The notes under the pieces: model-generated
What the model saw: only the letters and a program-made list of their open reading frames with translations
Database searches by the model: none
What the model was told of the DNA's origin: nothing
DNA from: Haematobia irritans
Lineage: Eukaryota; Arthropoda; Insecta; Diptera; Muscidae
Direction: 5' to 3'
Assembly: GCF_050003625.1 (NCBI RefSeq)
Contig: NC_134397.1
Span: 194,019,063 to 194,083,062 of the forward strand
Length of the DNA: 64,000 nt
Shown here: positions 33,883 to 45,490 of the stretch, in pieces
Layout: each line of letters opens with the position of its first letter
How positions within the stretch are numbered: the stretch's first letter is position 1
Position numbers and translations under genes: made by a program

Positions 33883-34876
33883 TATAAGTTAGTGCATATG
33901 TTTGTAACACCCAGAAGGAGACGAGATAGACACATGGTGTCTTTGGCAATAATGCTCAGGGTGGGTCCCTGAGTCGATATAACCATGTCCGTCTGTCCGT
34001 CCGTCTGTGAACACATTTTTGTGATCAAAGTCTAGGTCGCAATTTAAGTCCAATCGCCTTCAAATTTGGCACATGTTCCTAATTTGGGTCAGAATAGAAC
34101 CCTATTGATTTGGGAAGAAATCGGTTCAGATTTAGATATAGCTCCCATATATATCTTTCGCCCGATATGGACTTATATGGCCCCAGAAGCCAGATTTTTG
34201 GCCGAATTTGGTTGAAATTTTGCACAGGGAGTAGATTTAGCATTGTAGCTATGCGTGCCAAATTTGGTTGAAATCGATTCAGATTTAGATATAGCTCCCA
34301 TATATATAGAATATATATATAGAAGCCAGAGTTTTATCCCGATTAGCTTGAAATTTTGCACAAGGAGTACAATTGGTAGTATAGTCATGTGTGCCAAATT
34401 TGACTGAAATCGTTTCAGATTTAGATATAGCTCCCATATATATGTTTTTGTGATTTCGACAAAATTGGTCAAAATACCAACATTTTCCTTGTTAAATCGC
34501 CACTGCTTAGTCAAAATGACTCTAATTTTCCTAAACTTCTAATACATATTTATCGAGCGATAAATCATAAATAAACTTTTGCGAAGTTTCCTTAAAATTG
34601 CTTCAGATTTAAATGTTTCCCATATTTTTTTACTAAAATTGTGTTCCACCCTAGTGCATTGCCAACTTAAATTTTGAGTCTATATATTTTGTATAAGTCT
34701 ATCAAATTCTGTCCACATCGTGTGATATTGAAATGTATGTATTTGGGACAAACATTTATATATAGCCCCCAAAATATTTGACGGATGTGATATGGTATGG
34801 AAAATTTAGATCTACAAAGTGGTGCAGGGTATAATAGAGTCGGCCCGGCCCGACTTTAGACTTTCCTTACTTGTTT

Positions 34877-35714
34877 TAATTAACTTAGTCATCCGAGTTT
34901 TATTACAAGGTTAAGTATCAAAGTAAGTATTAAAGTATCAATTAAGATTTTAATTAAAACTTAAAAAAAAATTAAATTAAATTTTAAAATCGTGTATGGG
35001 GTGATCGAATTTCTTCTCTGCGTAAAAGTAGTAGTGTAATTTCTACTTTCAAAATTTCCAAAAACAAAAGCTTCAAAAGTTACAATTACCGCAAAAAAAA
35101 GGGAGGTTTAAAATAACACCTCGTAATGGAAAACCCCTTGTATTATAACTCTTTCCAAGTTTCCTTAAAGTCTCTAAAACGTCACCCATCTATGCAAAGA
35201 ATTTGTCAAAGTAGCAGCCCCCGTTTTTTTTCACCATCGCCGATTATATATCTACATAGTCTCTATTTTTTTATAAGTTGACCATGCTGACACAGAGAGT
35301 AGCCTCATTTCTCTGTTCATATTATTTTTGTTTTATTCTCATCCATTGTCATGTTGTTCATGTCGCCTTTCGTTTTTCCTTTGCGGATGGTGAAAATGAA
35401 AAGAAAACTCCATTGACAGGGGTCTTTAGTGCCACAAAGAATAACTTTTTTGTCTCAAACATAAATCATAAATAATGCATTGCGCGGCCATGTCCTGACA
35501 CAACGAAGTGGAAACAGAGAACAGAGAAGAAGTAAAGCACAAAGCCACCGGAAGAAAACATTTCACGGAAATGAGAAAAAGAGTTTAAACAAAGCTGTCT
35601 GTTCAAGATAACAAAAATATAAATAGGGACGAGTTTTTCGCAAGGGAGGTGGGGAAATGGAATGGAGGAGGCATTTTTTTTATTTAGTGACTATATACTG
35701 ACAATCTCATTTTA
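34877..35714. other. Single-copy spacer, no gene recognised
   Basis: The AT-rich stretch at 34877-35000 resembles family D. A 65-codon open frame (35278) has no recognisable feature. Confidence 0.5.
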
Positions 35715-37634
35715 ACATTTTATTTCTATAGAAAGTTTTGTCAAAATTTTATTTTTATAGAAAATTTTGTCAAAATTTTATTTCTATAGAAAATTTTGTC
35801 AAAATTTTATTTCTGTAGAAAATTTTGTCAAAATTTTATTTTAATATAAATTTTTGTTAAAATGTTATTTCTATACAAAATTTTATTTCTACAGTTTTTT
35901 TTATCAAAATTTTATTTTTATAGAAAATTTTGTCAAAATTGTATTGCTATAGAAAATTTTGTCAACATTCTATTTTTATTTTCGAACTTTTATTTTAATG
36001 GAAAATTTTGTCAAAATTTTATTTCTATAGAAAATTTTGTCAAGATTTTATTTTTATAGAAAATTTTTTCAAAATTGTATTGCTATAGAAAAATTTGTCA
36101 AAATTTTATTTTTATTTTCAAATTTTTGAAAATTTTGTCAAAATTTTATTTCTATAGAAAATTTTGTGAAAATTTTATATTTATAGAAAATTTTGTCAAA
36201 ATTTTAGTTTTATAGACAATTTTGTCAAAGTTTTATTTTTATAGAAAATTTTGTCAAAATTGTATTGCTATCGAAAATTTAGTTAATTTTTTTTAAGCGT
36301 TTATTTTTATCGAAATTTTGTAAAAATGTTATTTCTAAAGTAAATTTTGTCAACATTTTTTTTTCTATAGGAAATTTTGTCAAAATTTTATTGCTCTGAA
36401 AATTTTGGTGAGGACTTTATTTCTATAGAAAATTTTGTCAGAATTTTATTTCTCTAGAAAATTTTGTCAAAATTTTTATTTGAATAGAAAATTTGGTCAA
36501 ATTTGTATTTCTAAAGACAATTTTGTCAAAGTTTTATTTCTATAGAAAATTTTGTTTCTAGAAAATTTATATAGAAAATTTTGTCAAGATTTTATTTTTA
36601 TAGAAAATGTTGTGAAAATGTTATTTCTGTAGAAAATGATATTATTAAGTTTATTTAAATTTGTCCAAGCTTTATTTCTATAGAATTTTTTTTTTCAACA
36701 TTTTATTGCTCTGAAAATTTTTGTAAAGACTTTATTTCTATAGAAAAATTTGTCAAAATTTTATTTCTATAGAAAAATTTGGAAGAATTTTATTTCTCTA
36801 GAAAATTTTGTTCAAATTTTATTTCTATAGAAAATTTTGTCAAAATTTTTATTTCAATAGAAAACTTGGTCAACATTGTATTTCTAAAAAAAATTTTGTC
36901 CAAATTTTAGTTCTATAGAAAATTTTGTTAAAATTTTATTTCTGTAGAAAATTTAGTCAACATTTTATTTTTATAGAAAATTTTGTCAAAATTTTATTTT
37001 TATTTTCAAACGTTTGTTTTTATGGAAATTTTCGTCAAAATTATATTTCTATAGAAAATTTTGTCAAGATTTTATTTTTATAGAACATTTTTTCAAAATT
37101 TAATTTTTATAGAAAAATTTGTCAACATTTTATTTCTCTGAAAAATTTCGTCAGAATTTTATTTTTCTAGAAAATTTTGTCAAAATTTTATTTCTTTAGA
37201 ACATTTTGTCAAAATTTTATTTCTTTAGAAAAATTTGTCAAAGATTTATTTCTTTAGAAAAATTTGTCAAGATTTTATTTCTATAGAATATTTGGTCAAC
37301 ATTTTATTGCAATAGAAAATTTTGTGAACATTTATTTCTATTGAAAATTTTGTGAAAATTTTATTTCTGCAGAAAATTTTGTCAAAGTTTTATTTAAATT
37401 TAGTCCAGACTTTATTTCTATAGAATATTTTGTCAAAATTTTATTTTGATAGAAAATTTTGTCATAATTTTATAGCTATAGAAAATTTGGTTAAAATTTT
37501 ATTTCTATAGAAAATTTGTTCCTAGAGAAAAATTAGTCAACATTTTATTTCTATAGGAAATTTTGTCAAAATTTCATTTCTCTGAAAAATTTTGTAAAGA
37601 CTTTATTTCTATAAAAAATTTTGTGAAAACTTTT
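35715..37634 (+). repeat. 29-bp minisatellite array (+)
   Basis: About 65 diverged units, with sub-blocks marked by TTTTTATTTTCAAA and ATTGCTCTGAAAATTTT. Unit boundaries are still clear from the TATAGAAAATTTTGTC core. Confidence 0.96.
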
Positions 37635-37967
37635 GCCCTGTTCCTGTATATCGAACGAAAACCAGTTCGAAAGAAAGGCAGTCACTCGAATTCGAATGAA
37701 TTTGGGTTTTTCTATTTTTGAAAGTTCGATTCGTTTGTATGAGAATACATTGATTATTAAAAATGAGTATTTTAAATTTTTGGCCTGAGAATTCATTCAA
37801 ATGTTAACAATGCTTTTACTTTTTTCTTGACACTTATTGTATATGTTCGTTTATTACTCGACAACAAAATATAAAGTGACTTGCCTTTCGAAATAAAAGA
37901 ACAAAAATCAATTTTCTTTCGTTTGGAATACGAAAGAAATCTTTCGTTCGATATACAGGAACAGGCC
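37635..37967. mobile_element. MITE G with 24-bp perfect inverted ends
   Basis: The left end at 37637-37660 begins CCTGTTCCTG and ends TCGAACGAAA. The right end at 37942-37965 is its exact reverse complement. The 330-bp interior repeats CGAAAGAAA/TTTCGT motifs near both ends. It interrupts the array; no coding capacity and no clear target duplication. Confidence 0.85.
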
Positions 37968-39755
37968 ATTTATTTCTATATAATATGTTGCCAAAATTTT
38001 ATTTCTATAGAAAATTTTGTTAAAAATTTATTTCTATAGAAAATTTTGTCGAAATTTCATTTCAATAGAAAATTTTGTCAAAATTTTATTTCTATAGAAT
38101 TTTTATATCAAAATTTTATTTATATAGAAAATTGTGTCAACATTTTATTTCTATAGAAATTTTGTCAAAATTTCATTTTGCTATAGAAAATTTTGTTCGA
38201 ATTTTATTTCTCTAGAAAATTTTGTCCAAATTGTATTTCTATAGAAAATTTTGTCCAAATTTTATTTCTATAGAAAATTTTGTCCAAATTTTATTTCTAT
38301 AAAAAATGTTGTCAACATTTTATTTCAATAGAAAATTTTTTCAAAATTTTATTTCTATTGAAAATTTTGTCAAAATTTTATTTCTATCAAATATGTTGTC
38401 AACATTTTATTTCAATAGAAAATTTTTTCAAAATTTTATTTCTATAGAAAATTTTGTCAAAATTTTATTTCTATAAAAAATGTTGTCGAAATTTCATTTC
38501 AATAGAAAATTTTATTTCTATAGAAATATTTGTCAAAAATGTATATCTATAGAATTTTTGTATCAAAATTTTATTTCTATAGAAATTTTGTCAAAATTTC
38601 ATTTAGCTATAGAAAATTCTGTCCGAGTTTTATTTCTCTAGAAAATTTTGTCCAAATTTTATTTCTACAGAAAATTTGTCAAAATTTTATTTTTTAGAAA
38701 ATTTTGTCAAAATTTTATTTCTATTAAAAATTTTGTCAACATTTTTTTTTCAATAGAAAATTTTGTCGAAATTATATTTCTAAAGAAAATTTTGTCAAAA
38801 TTTGATTTCTATAGAAAGTTTTGTCAAAATTTTAGTTCTATAGATAATTTTGTTAAAATTTTGTCAATTTTTTTTTTTCTAGAGGAAAAATGTTTAAAAT
38901 TTTATTTTTATCAAATATTTTGTCAAAATTTTATTTCCATAGAAAATTTTGTCAAAATTTTGTTTCTATAGAAAATTTTATCAAAATTTTACTTCTATAG
39001 AAAATTTTGTAAAAATTTTATTTTTCTTTTCAAACGCTTATTTTTATGAACAATTTTGTCAAGATTTTATTTTTATAGAAAATTTTTTCGAAATGTTATT
39101 TCTATAGAAAATTTTGTGAAAATTTTATTTCTGTAGAAAATTTTGTCATAGTTTTATTTAAATTTTGTCCAAACTTTTTATCTATAGAAAATTTTGTGAC
39201 AATTTTATTTCTTTAGAAAATTTTGTCAAAATTTTATTTCTATAGGAAATTTTGCCAAAAAAAAAAAAATTGTGAAAACTTTATTTCTATAGAAAATTTT
39301 ATCAAAATTTCATTGTGCTATAGAAAATTTTGTAAGAATTTTATTTCTATAGAAAATTTTGTCAAAATTTTGGTTCTAAAGAAAATTTTTTCAATATTTT
39401 ATGTCTATAGAACGTTTTGTCAAAATTTTAATTCTATAAAAAATTTTGTTAAAATTTTATTTCTGTAGAAAATTTTGTCGAATTTCTGTTTCTAGAGAAA
39501 AATTTGTCAAAATTTTATTTTTATAAAATATTTTGTCAAAATTTTATTTTTGTCCAAATTTTATTTCTATAGAAAATTTGTATCCAAATTTTATTTCTAT
39601 AGAAAATTTTGTCAAAATTTTATTTCTAAAGAAAATTTTGTCAAAATTTTATTTTTATAGAATTTTTTTTGAAAATTTTATTTTTATAGAATTTTTTTTT
39701 GAAAATTTTATTTCTATAGAAAATTTAGTCAAAATTTAATTTCTATAGAAATTAA
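37968..39755 (+). repeat. 29-bp minisatellite array (+), right part
   Basis: Continuation of the array beyond MITE G, ~60 units. An internal duplication of a block with TTTTTGTATCAAAATTT and TTTCATTTTGCTATAG occurs at ~38100-38220 and ~38550-38640. Confidence 0.96.
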
Positions 39756-40844
39756 AGTCTAGTAAATTAAATTTTAAATTAAGTTTCAATGTTAATAATT
39801 GATTTAACGTTTTTGTTAATAAATGCAAGGTGAAGAAATTTTTGGTTGCAAACTTTTTCTTCTATGTGAAACTTTCGATCCTAAAATATGGCTCAAGATT
39901 TTGAGACCATCATGCCTTAGCTGTACGTGTACATATAACGTCAAGTTCGTGTCAAGCCCTTTCCTCTAACCCGAATATGGTGGCTTTTGTCATTAGCATC
40001 AATTATAGAAATTTCCAATCATAAGAGTCACTAAAATTTTATTCATCTCTGCATATCTTATCAAAGTGTTAAACTCAACCTTTGTTTTTAAATTTCTAAT
40101 CGACATAATACCCTTTAACATGGCCATATTGATGGGTAAAATAGCAAGCATTAGCATATAATCACAATGCAACAGAGGAAAATTAAAAACTGTATGCAAA
40201 ACATAAAAGGATTTCTATGCTGCGGATGCCAATGTAGTTTTCTCTAGTCCAAATGGGGGGTTTCTTTGTGCGTGTGTGTGAGTGTGCGTATTTTGTTTCA
40301 GTACAAACTCTCATATGATTGTAAGCATGAATATGGGTGAGAGTACCTTGGTATTGTTATTGAGCGTGATTGTTATTCTCATCTCCTTTTTTTTGACTTT
40401 GTTGATGTAAGCCATTGCTGATGTTGTTGTTGCTGTTCATTTGTTTTTGTTGCTATTGTTATAGCTATACTGTGTGTCTGTTTAAATATCACTTGGCGCC
40501 AATGCAACAACAATTGGCATAAAGCAAATCAGATAGAAACAAAAAAATACAACCAACATTGAACAATAACATGAGCAATTGAAATAAAAAAAATGTTATG
40601 ACTCGTGAATTTTTATTTTAAAACTTTTCATACACAAACTGCAATCACAACACGTAACCCTTTATTTTACAATATTCAGAGAATTTGCAGGGCCCAACAC
40701 TGTTGGGCCTCATTGACGAGTTGTTTGAATTTACTCAAAGCAAAATTAACCTTCTAGGGCACTTAAGCTAACTTTATTTTAATTCATGGAATTTACTATG
40801 TTTTAATCACGCATTGCAACACAAAAAATCAAAAACAAAAAAAA
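39756..40844. other. Single-copy spacer, no gene recognised
   Basis: Contains TG-rich microsatellite-like sequence (40268-40285) and TTGTTGTTGCTG-type repeats (40420-40465). A short GC-rich palindrome GGCCCAACACTGTTGGGCC lies at ~40692-40710. No conserved coding sequence. Confidence 0.5.
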
Positions 40845-42289
40845 AAACAAGTAAGGAAAGTCTAAAGTCGGGCGGGGCCGACTATATTATACCCTGCACC
40901 CCTTTGTAGATCTAAATTTTCGATACCATATCACATCCGTCAAATGTATTGGGGGCTATATATAAAGGTTTGTCCCAAATACATACATTTAAATATCACT
41001 CCATCTGGACAGAATTTGATAGACTTCTACAAAATCTATAGACTCAAATTTAAGTCGGCTAATGCACTAGGGTGGAACACAATGTTAGTAAAAACAAGTA
41101 AGGAAAGTCTAAAGTCGGGCGGGGCCGACGATATTATACCCTGCACCACTTTGTAGATCTAAATTTTCGATACCATATCACATCCGTCAAATGTATTGGG
41201 GGCTATATATAAAGGTTTGTCCCAAATACATACATTTAAATATCACTCGATCTGGACAGAATTTGATAGACTTCTCCAAAATCTATAGACTCAAAATTTA
41301 AGTCGGCTAATGCACACAATGTTATAACCTGTTCCACAGTGTGGCACAGAGTATAAATACGGGAAACATTTAAATCTGAAGTAATTTTAAGGGAACTTCA
41401 CAAAACTTTATTTATGATTTATCGCTCGATATATATGTATTAGAAGTTTAGGAAAATTAAAGTCATTTTTACAGCTTTTCGACTAAGCAGTGGCGATTTT
41501 ACAAGGAAAATGTTGGTATTTTTACCATTTTTGTCGAATACATGGTAGCTATATCTAAATCTGAACCGATTTCAACCACATTTGGCACGCACAGCTACAA
41601 TGCTAATTCTACTCGCTGTGCAAAATTTCAACTAAATCGGAGCAAAAAATTGGCCTCTGTGGTCATATGAGTGTAAATCGGACGAAAGCTATATATGGGA
41701 GCTATATCTAAATCTGAACCGATTTCAATAAAATTTGGCATACTTGATTAGACTACTAATTGTACTTCTAGTGCAAAATTTCAACCAAATTGGAGTAAAA
41801 CTCTAGCTTCTGGGACCGTATTAGTCCATATCGGGCGAAAGATATATATGGGAGCTATATCTAAATCTGAACCGAATTCAATAAAATTTGGCACACTTGA
41901 CTCTAGTACTAATTGTTCTTCTTGTGCAAAATTTTAAGCAAATTTGGGTAAAACTCTGGCTTCTGGGGCCATATAAGTCCATATCGGGCGAAATATATAT
42001 ATGGGAGCTATATCTAAATCTGAACCGATTTTTTCCAAAATCAATAGGGATCTATTCTGAGCCAAAACACATACTTGTGCCAAATTTGAAGTCGATTGGC
42101 CTAAAACTGCGATCTAGACTTTGATTACAAAAATGTGTTCACGGACAGACGGACATCGCTATATCGACTCAAGATCCCACCCTGAGCATTTTTGCCAAAG
42201 ATACCATGTGTCTACCTCGTCTCCTTCTGGGTGTTGCAAACATATTCACTAACTTATAATACCCTGTTCCACAGTGTGGCGCAGGGTAT
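40845..42289 (-). mobile_element. Family A element containing a nested minimal copy
   Basis: Minus-strand element: 3' tail at 40845 (AAACAAGTAAGGAAAGTC), hairpin AGTCGGGCGGGGCCGACT, arm near 40890, five internal units and the 5' hairpin at 42261-42289. Sequence is continuous except for an insert at 41092-41354. Confidence 0.88.
41092..41354 (-). mobile_element. 263-bp minimal family A derivative nested in its own family
   Basis: A second complete 3' tail (AAACAAGTAAGGAAAGTC at 41092) and ~200 bp of 3' region lead directly to a family A 5' hairpin (ACCTGTTCCACAGTGTGG, 41333-41354). Flanks TTAGTAAAA and AATACGGGAAACATTT join to give the normal outer sequence, so it is an insertion. Confidence 0.85.
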
Positions 42290-42428
42290 AAAAATGAACT
42301 AAAAGTAACGATGAAAATAATTGGCGCCAAATCATGATTATTTTAACCATACTGTAGTTCATTCTTACACTGAAAAAAAGCATGCCCGGTTCCAAAGATT
42401 TTGTCTTTACGCTAATGATGATATTTTT
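42290..42428. other. Short spacer between family A and family C
   Basis: Unique sequence, no feature seen. Confidence 0.5.
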
Positions 42429-44058
42429 ATACCCACTACCATAGAATGGTGAGGGGGGTATAATAAGTTTGTCATTCCGTTTGTAACACATCGAAATATC
42501 GATTTCCGACTATATAAAGTATATGTATTCTTGATCAGGGAGAAATTCTAATACGATATAACGATGTCCGTCTGTCCGTCTGTCTGTCTGTTGTAATCAC
42601 GCTACAGTCTTCAATAATGAAGCAATCGTGCTGAAATTTTGCACAAACTCGTCTTTTGTCTGCAGGCAGGTCAAGTTCGATGATGGGCTATATCGGTCCA
42701 GGTTTTGATATAGTCCTCATATAAACCGACCTCCCGATTTGGGGTCTTGGGCTTATAGAAATCGTAGTTTTTATCCAATTTGCCTGAAATTTGAAATCTA
42801 GAGGTATTTTTTGACCACAAAGACGTGTGCCAAAAATTGTTAGTATCGGTCCATATTTTGGTATAGCCCCCATATAGACCAATCTCCCGATTTTACTTCT
42901 TGGGCTTATAGAAACCGCAGTTTTTATTCAATTTACCTGAAATTGGAAATCTAGAGGTATTGTAGGACCACAAATACGTGTGCCAAAAATTGTGATTATC
43001 GGTCCAGGTTTTGAAATAGTCCCCATATAAACCGACCTCCCGATTTGGGGTCTTGGGCTTATAGAAATCGAAGTTTTTATCCAATTTGCCTGAAATTTGA
43101 AATCTAGAGGTATTTTATGACCATAAAGAGGTGTGCCAAAAATGGTGAGTATCAGTCCATGTTTTGGTATAGCCCCCATATAGACCACAAATACGTGTGT
43201 CAAAAATTGTGAGTATCGGTCCATGTTTTGGTATGGTCCCCATATAAAACGACCTCCCCATTTGGGGTCTTGGGCTTATAGAAACCGTAGTTTTTATCCA
43301 ATTTCTCTGAAATTGGAAATCTAGAGGTATTTTAGGACCATAAAGAGGTGTGCCGAAAATGGCGAGTATCGGTCCATATTTTGGTATAGCTCCCTTATAG
43401 ACCGATTTCCCGATTTTACTTCTTGGGCTTCTATAATCCGAAGTTTTTATCCTATTTGCCTGAAATTGGAAATCTAGAGGTATATTCGGGTCATAAAGAG
43501 GTGTGCCGAAAACGGTGAGTATCGGTCCATATTTTAGTATAGTCCCATAAGAACGATCACCCGATTTAACTCCTTGGGTTTCTAGAAACCGTATTTTTTA
43601 TCTGATTTGCCTGAAATTGTAAATATTCTGGTATTTTAGGCTCACAAAAACGTGTATCGGATTAAGTTTTTATCGGTCCATTTGGTAATGCCTCCATATA
43701 GACCGACTTCACTTCTTGAGGGTGTAGAAGGCGCACTGATCATGAAAATTGCTTGAAACTCAATGTTAAATTTCCAGATTTTACTTCTACAGATTTAAGA
43801 TTTCAAATCAAGACGTTATTTTATAATTTTCTTGCATACTTACAAGAGATGTTAATGATTCCTCTAAAACTCAAACAAAAATGGTTCTTCTAAATCCAGA
43901 ATCTGATCCTCATAGGTGAAATCTTTAAATTTATCTTCGGGAAGTGTCCTCAAGTCCTCAAGCCCTCCTGAAATTTTAAAGGAAACCCAATATTTGGTTC
44001 ATGGTGGTGGGTATTTAAGATTCGGCCCGGCCGAACTTAGTGCTGTATATACTTGTTT
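42429..44058 (+). mobile_element. Family C Helentron-like element (complete, ~1.63 kb)
   Basis: The 5' hairpin is ATACCCACTACCAT-AGA-ATGGTGAGGGGGGTAT. A GTCCGTCTGTCTGTCT leader is followed by internal units of ~153 bp (TTTTGATATAGTC at 42703, TTTTGGTATAGCC at 42856). The unique 3' part holds the arm CATGGTGGTGGGTAT (44000-44014), complementary to the 5' start at 14 of 15 positions. It ends with the hairpin TTCGGCCCGGCCGAA and tail GCTGTATATACTTGTTT. No protein encoded. Confidence 0.85.
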
Positions 44059-44059
44059 G

Positions 44060-45282
44060 TACCCTGCGCCACACTGTGGAACAGGGTATTATAAATTAGT
44101 GCATATGTTTGTAACACCCAAAAGGAGACAAGATAGACACATGGTGTCTTTGGCAATAATGCTCAGGGTGGGTCCCTGAGTCGATATAAACATGTCCGTC
44201 TGTCCGTCTGTCCGTCCGTCCGTCTGTCTGTGAACACATTTTTGTGATCAAAGTCTAGTTCGCAATTTAAGTCCAATCGCCTTCAAATTTGGCACAAGTT
44301 CCTAATTTGGGTCAGAATAGAACCCAATTGCTTTTGGAAGAAATCGGTTCAGATTTAGATATAGCTCCCATATATATCTTTCGCCCGATATGGACTTATA
44401 TGGCCCCAGAAGCCAGATTTTTGGCCGAATTTGGTTGAAATTTTGCACTAGGAGTACAATGAGTAGTATAGTCATGTGTGCAAAATTTGATTAAAATCGG
44501 TTCAGAGTTAGATATAGCTCCCATATATATCTTTCGCCCGATATGGACTAATATGGTTCTTAAGGCCAGAGTTTTGGCCCAATTTGGTTGAAATTTTGTA
44601 CAGGGAGTAGATTTAGCATTGTAGCTATGCGTGCCAAATTTGATCGAAATCGGTTCAGATTTAGACATAGCTTCCATATATATTTTTCGCCCGATATGGA
44701 CTTATATGGCCCCAGAAGCCAGAGTTTTATCCCGATTAGCTTGAAATTTTGCACTAGGAGTACAATTAGTAATATAGTCATGTGTGCCAAATTTGACGGA
44801 AATCGGTTCAGATTTAGATATTAGCTCCCATATATATGTCTTTCTGATTTCGACAAAAATGGTCAAAATACCAACATTTTCCCTGTTAAATCGCCACTGC
44901 TTAGTCGAAAAGTTGTAAAAATAACTCTAATTTTCCTAAACTTCTAATACATATATATCGAGCGATAAATCATAAATAAACTTTTGCGAAGTTTCCTTAA
45001 AATTGCTTCAGATTTAAATGTTCCCCATATTTTTTTACTAAAATAGAGTTCCACCCTAGTGCATTAGCTAACTTAACTTTTGAGTCTATAGATTTTGTAA
45101 AAGTCTATCAAATTCTGTCCAAATCGAGTGATATTTAAATGTAGGTATTTGGGACAAACCTTTATATACAGCCCCCAACACATTTGACGGATGTGATATG
45201 GTATCGAAAATTTAGATCTACAAAGTGGTGCAGGGTATAATATAATCAGCCCCGCCGACCTTAAACTTTCCTTAATTGCTTT
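44060..45282 (+). mobile_element. Family A element directly after family C
   Basis: The 5' hairpin (ACCCTGCGCCACACTGTGG) starts one base after the family C tail. The leader, four units and a degraded 3' end follow (hairpin CAGCCCCGCCGACC, tail TTAATTGCTTT). Confidence 0.85.
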
Positions 45283-45305
45283 TAATTTGAGTTTTGTGTA
45301 CTTGA

Positions 45306-45490
45306 TTACCCAGCAAACAAATTTGGAAGTTCTTCCAAAGGCACAACTTTAAAAGCACTTCCAAAAGATGTACTCCCAAAGATGTTATTTAATTTAACTA
45401 CATAGGGAGTTCTACTAATGCAATTATTTATAACTTGCTTGTTTCTTATTTTTAATGGGTAAATTAAATTGTTTTGTTTCAAAAAGTGTT
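45306..45490 (+). mobile_element. MITE (ACCCAGCAAA ends), left part of a second copy
   Basis: TTACCCAGCAAACAAATTTG, GGCACAACTTTAAAAGCACT and ACTACATAGGGAGTTCT match the left half of 10691-11003. The right end is not seen. Confidence 0.65.

Larger units (their letters stand above)
32915..34876 (+). mobile_element. Family A element interrupted by a mariner
   Basis: The 5' hairpin is at 32915-32945. A DD41D mariner then splits GGGTAT-TA-TAAGTTAG, after which the leader, three units and a complete 3' end follow (arm GTGGTGCAGGGTAT, tail ACTTGTTT). Removing the mariner and one TA restores the family A sequence, so the insertion is precise. Confidence 0.9.

Noticed and set aside
35278..35475. 65-codon open frame with a hydrophobic start
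   Set aside because: Too short, no family resemblance, and background composition.
40680..40720. GC-rich palindrome GGCCCAACACTGTTGGGCC next to GTAACCC, possible piggyBac-type MITE
   Set aside because: No TTAA pair or second inverted end could be identified, so it may be a chance hairpin.
42249..42491. 80-codon open frame on the minus strand
   Set aside because: It spans the junction of the family A end, spacer and family C hairpin, so it cannot be a single gene.
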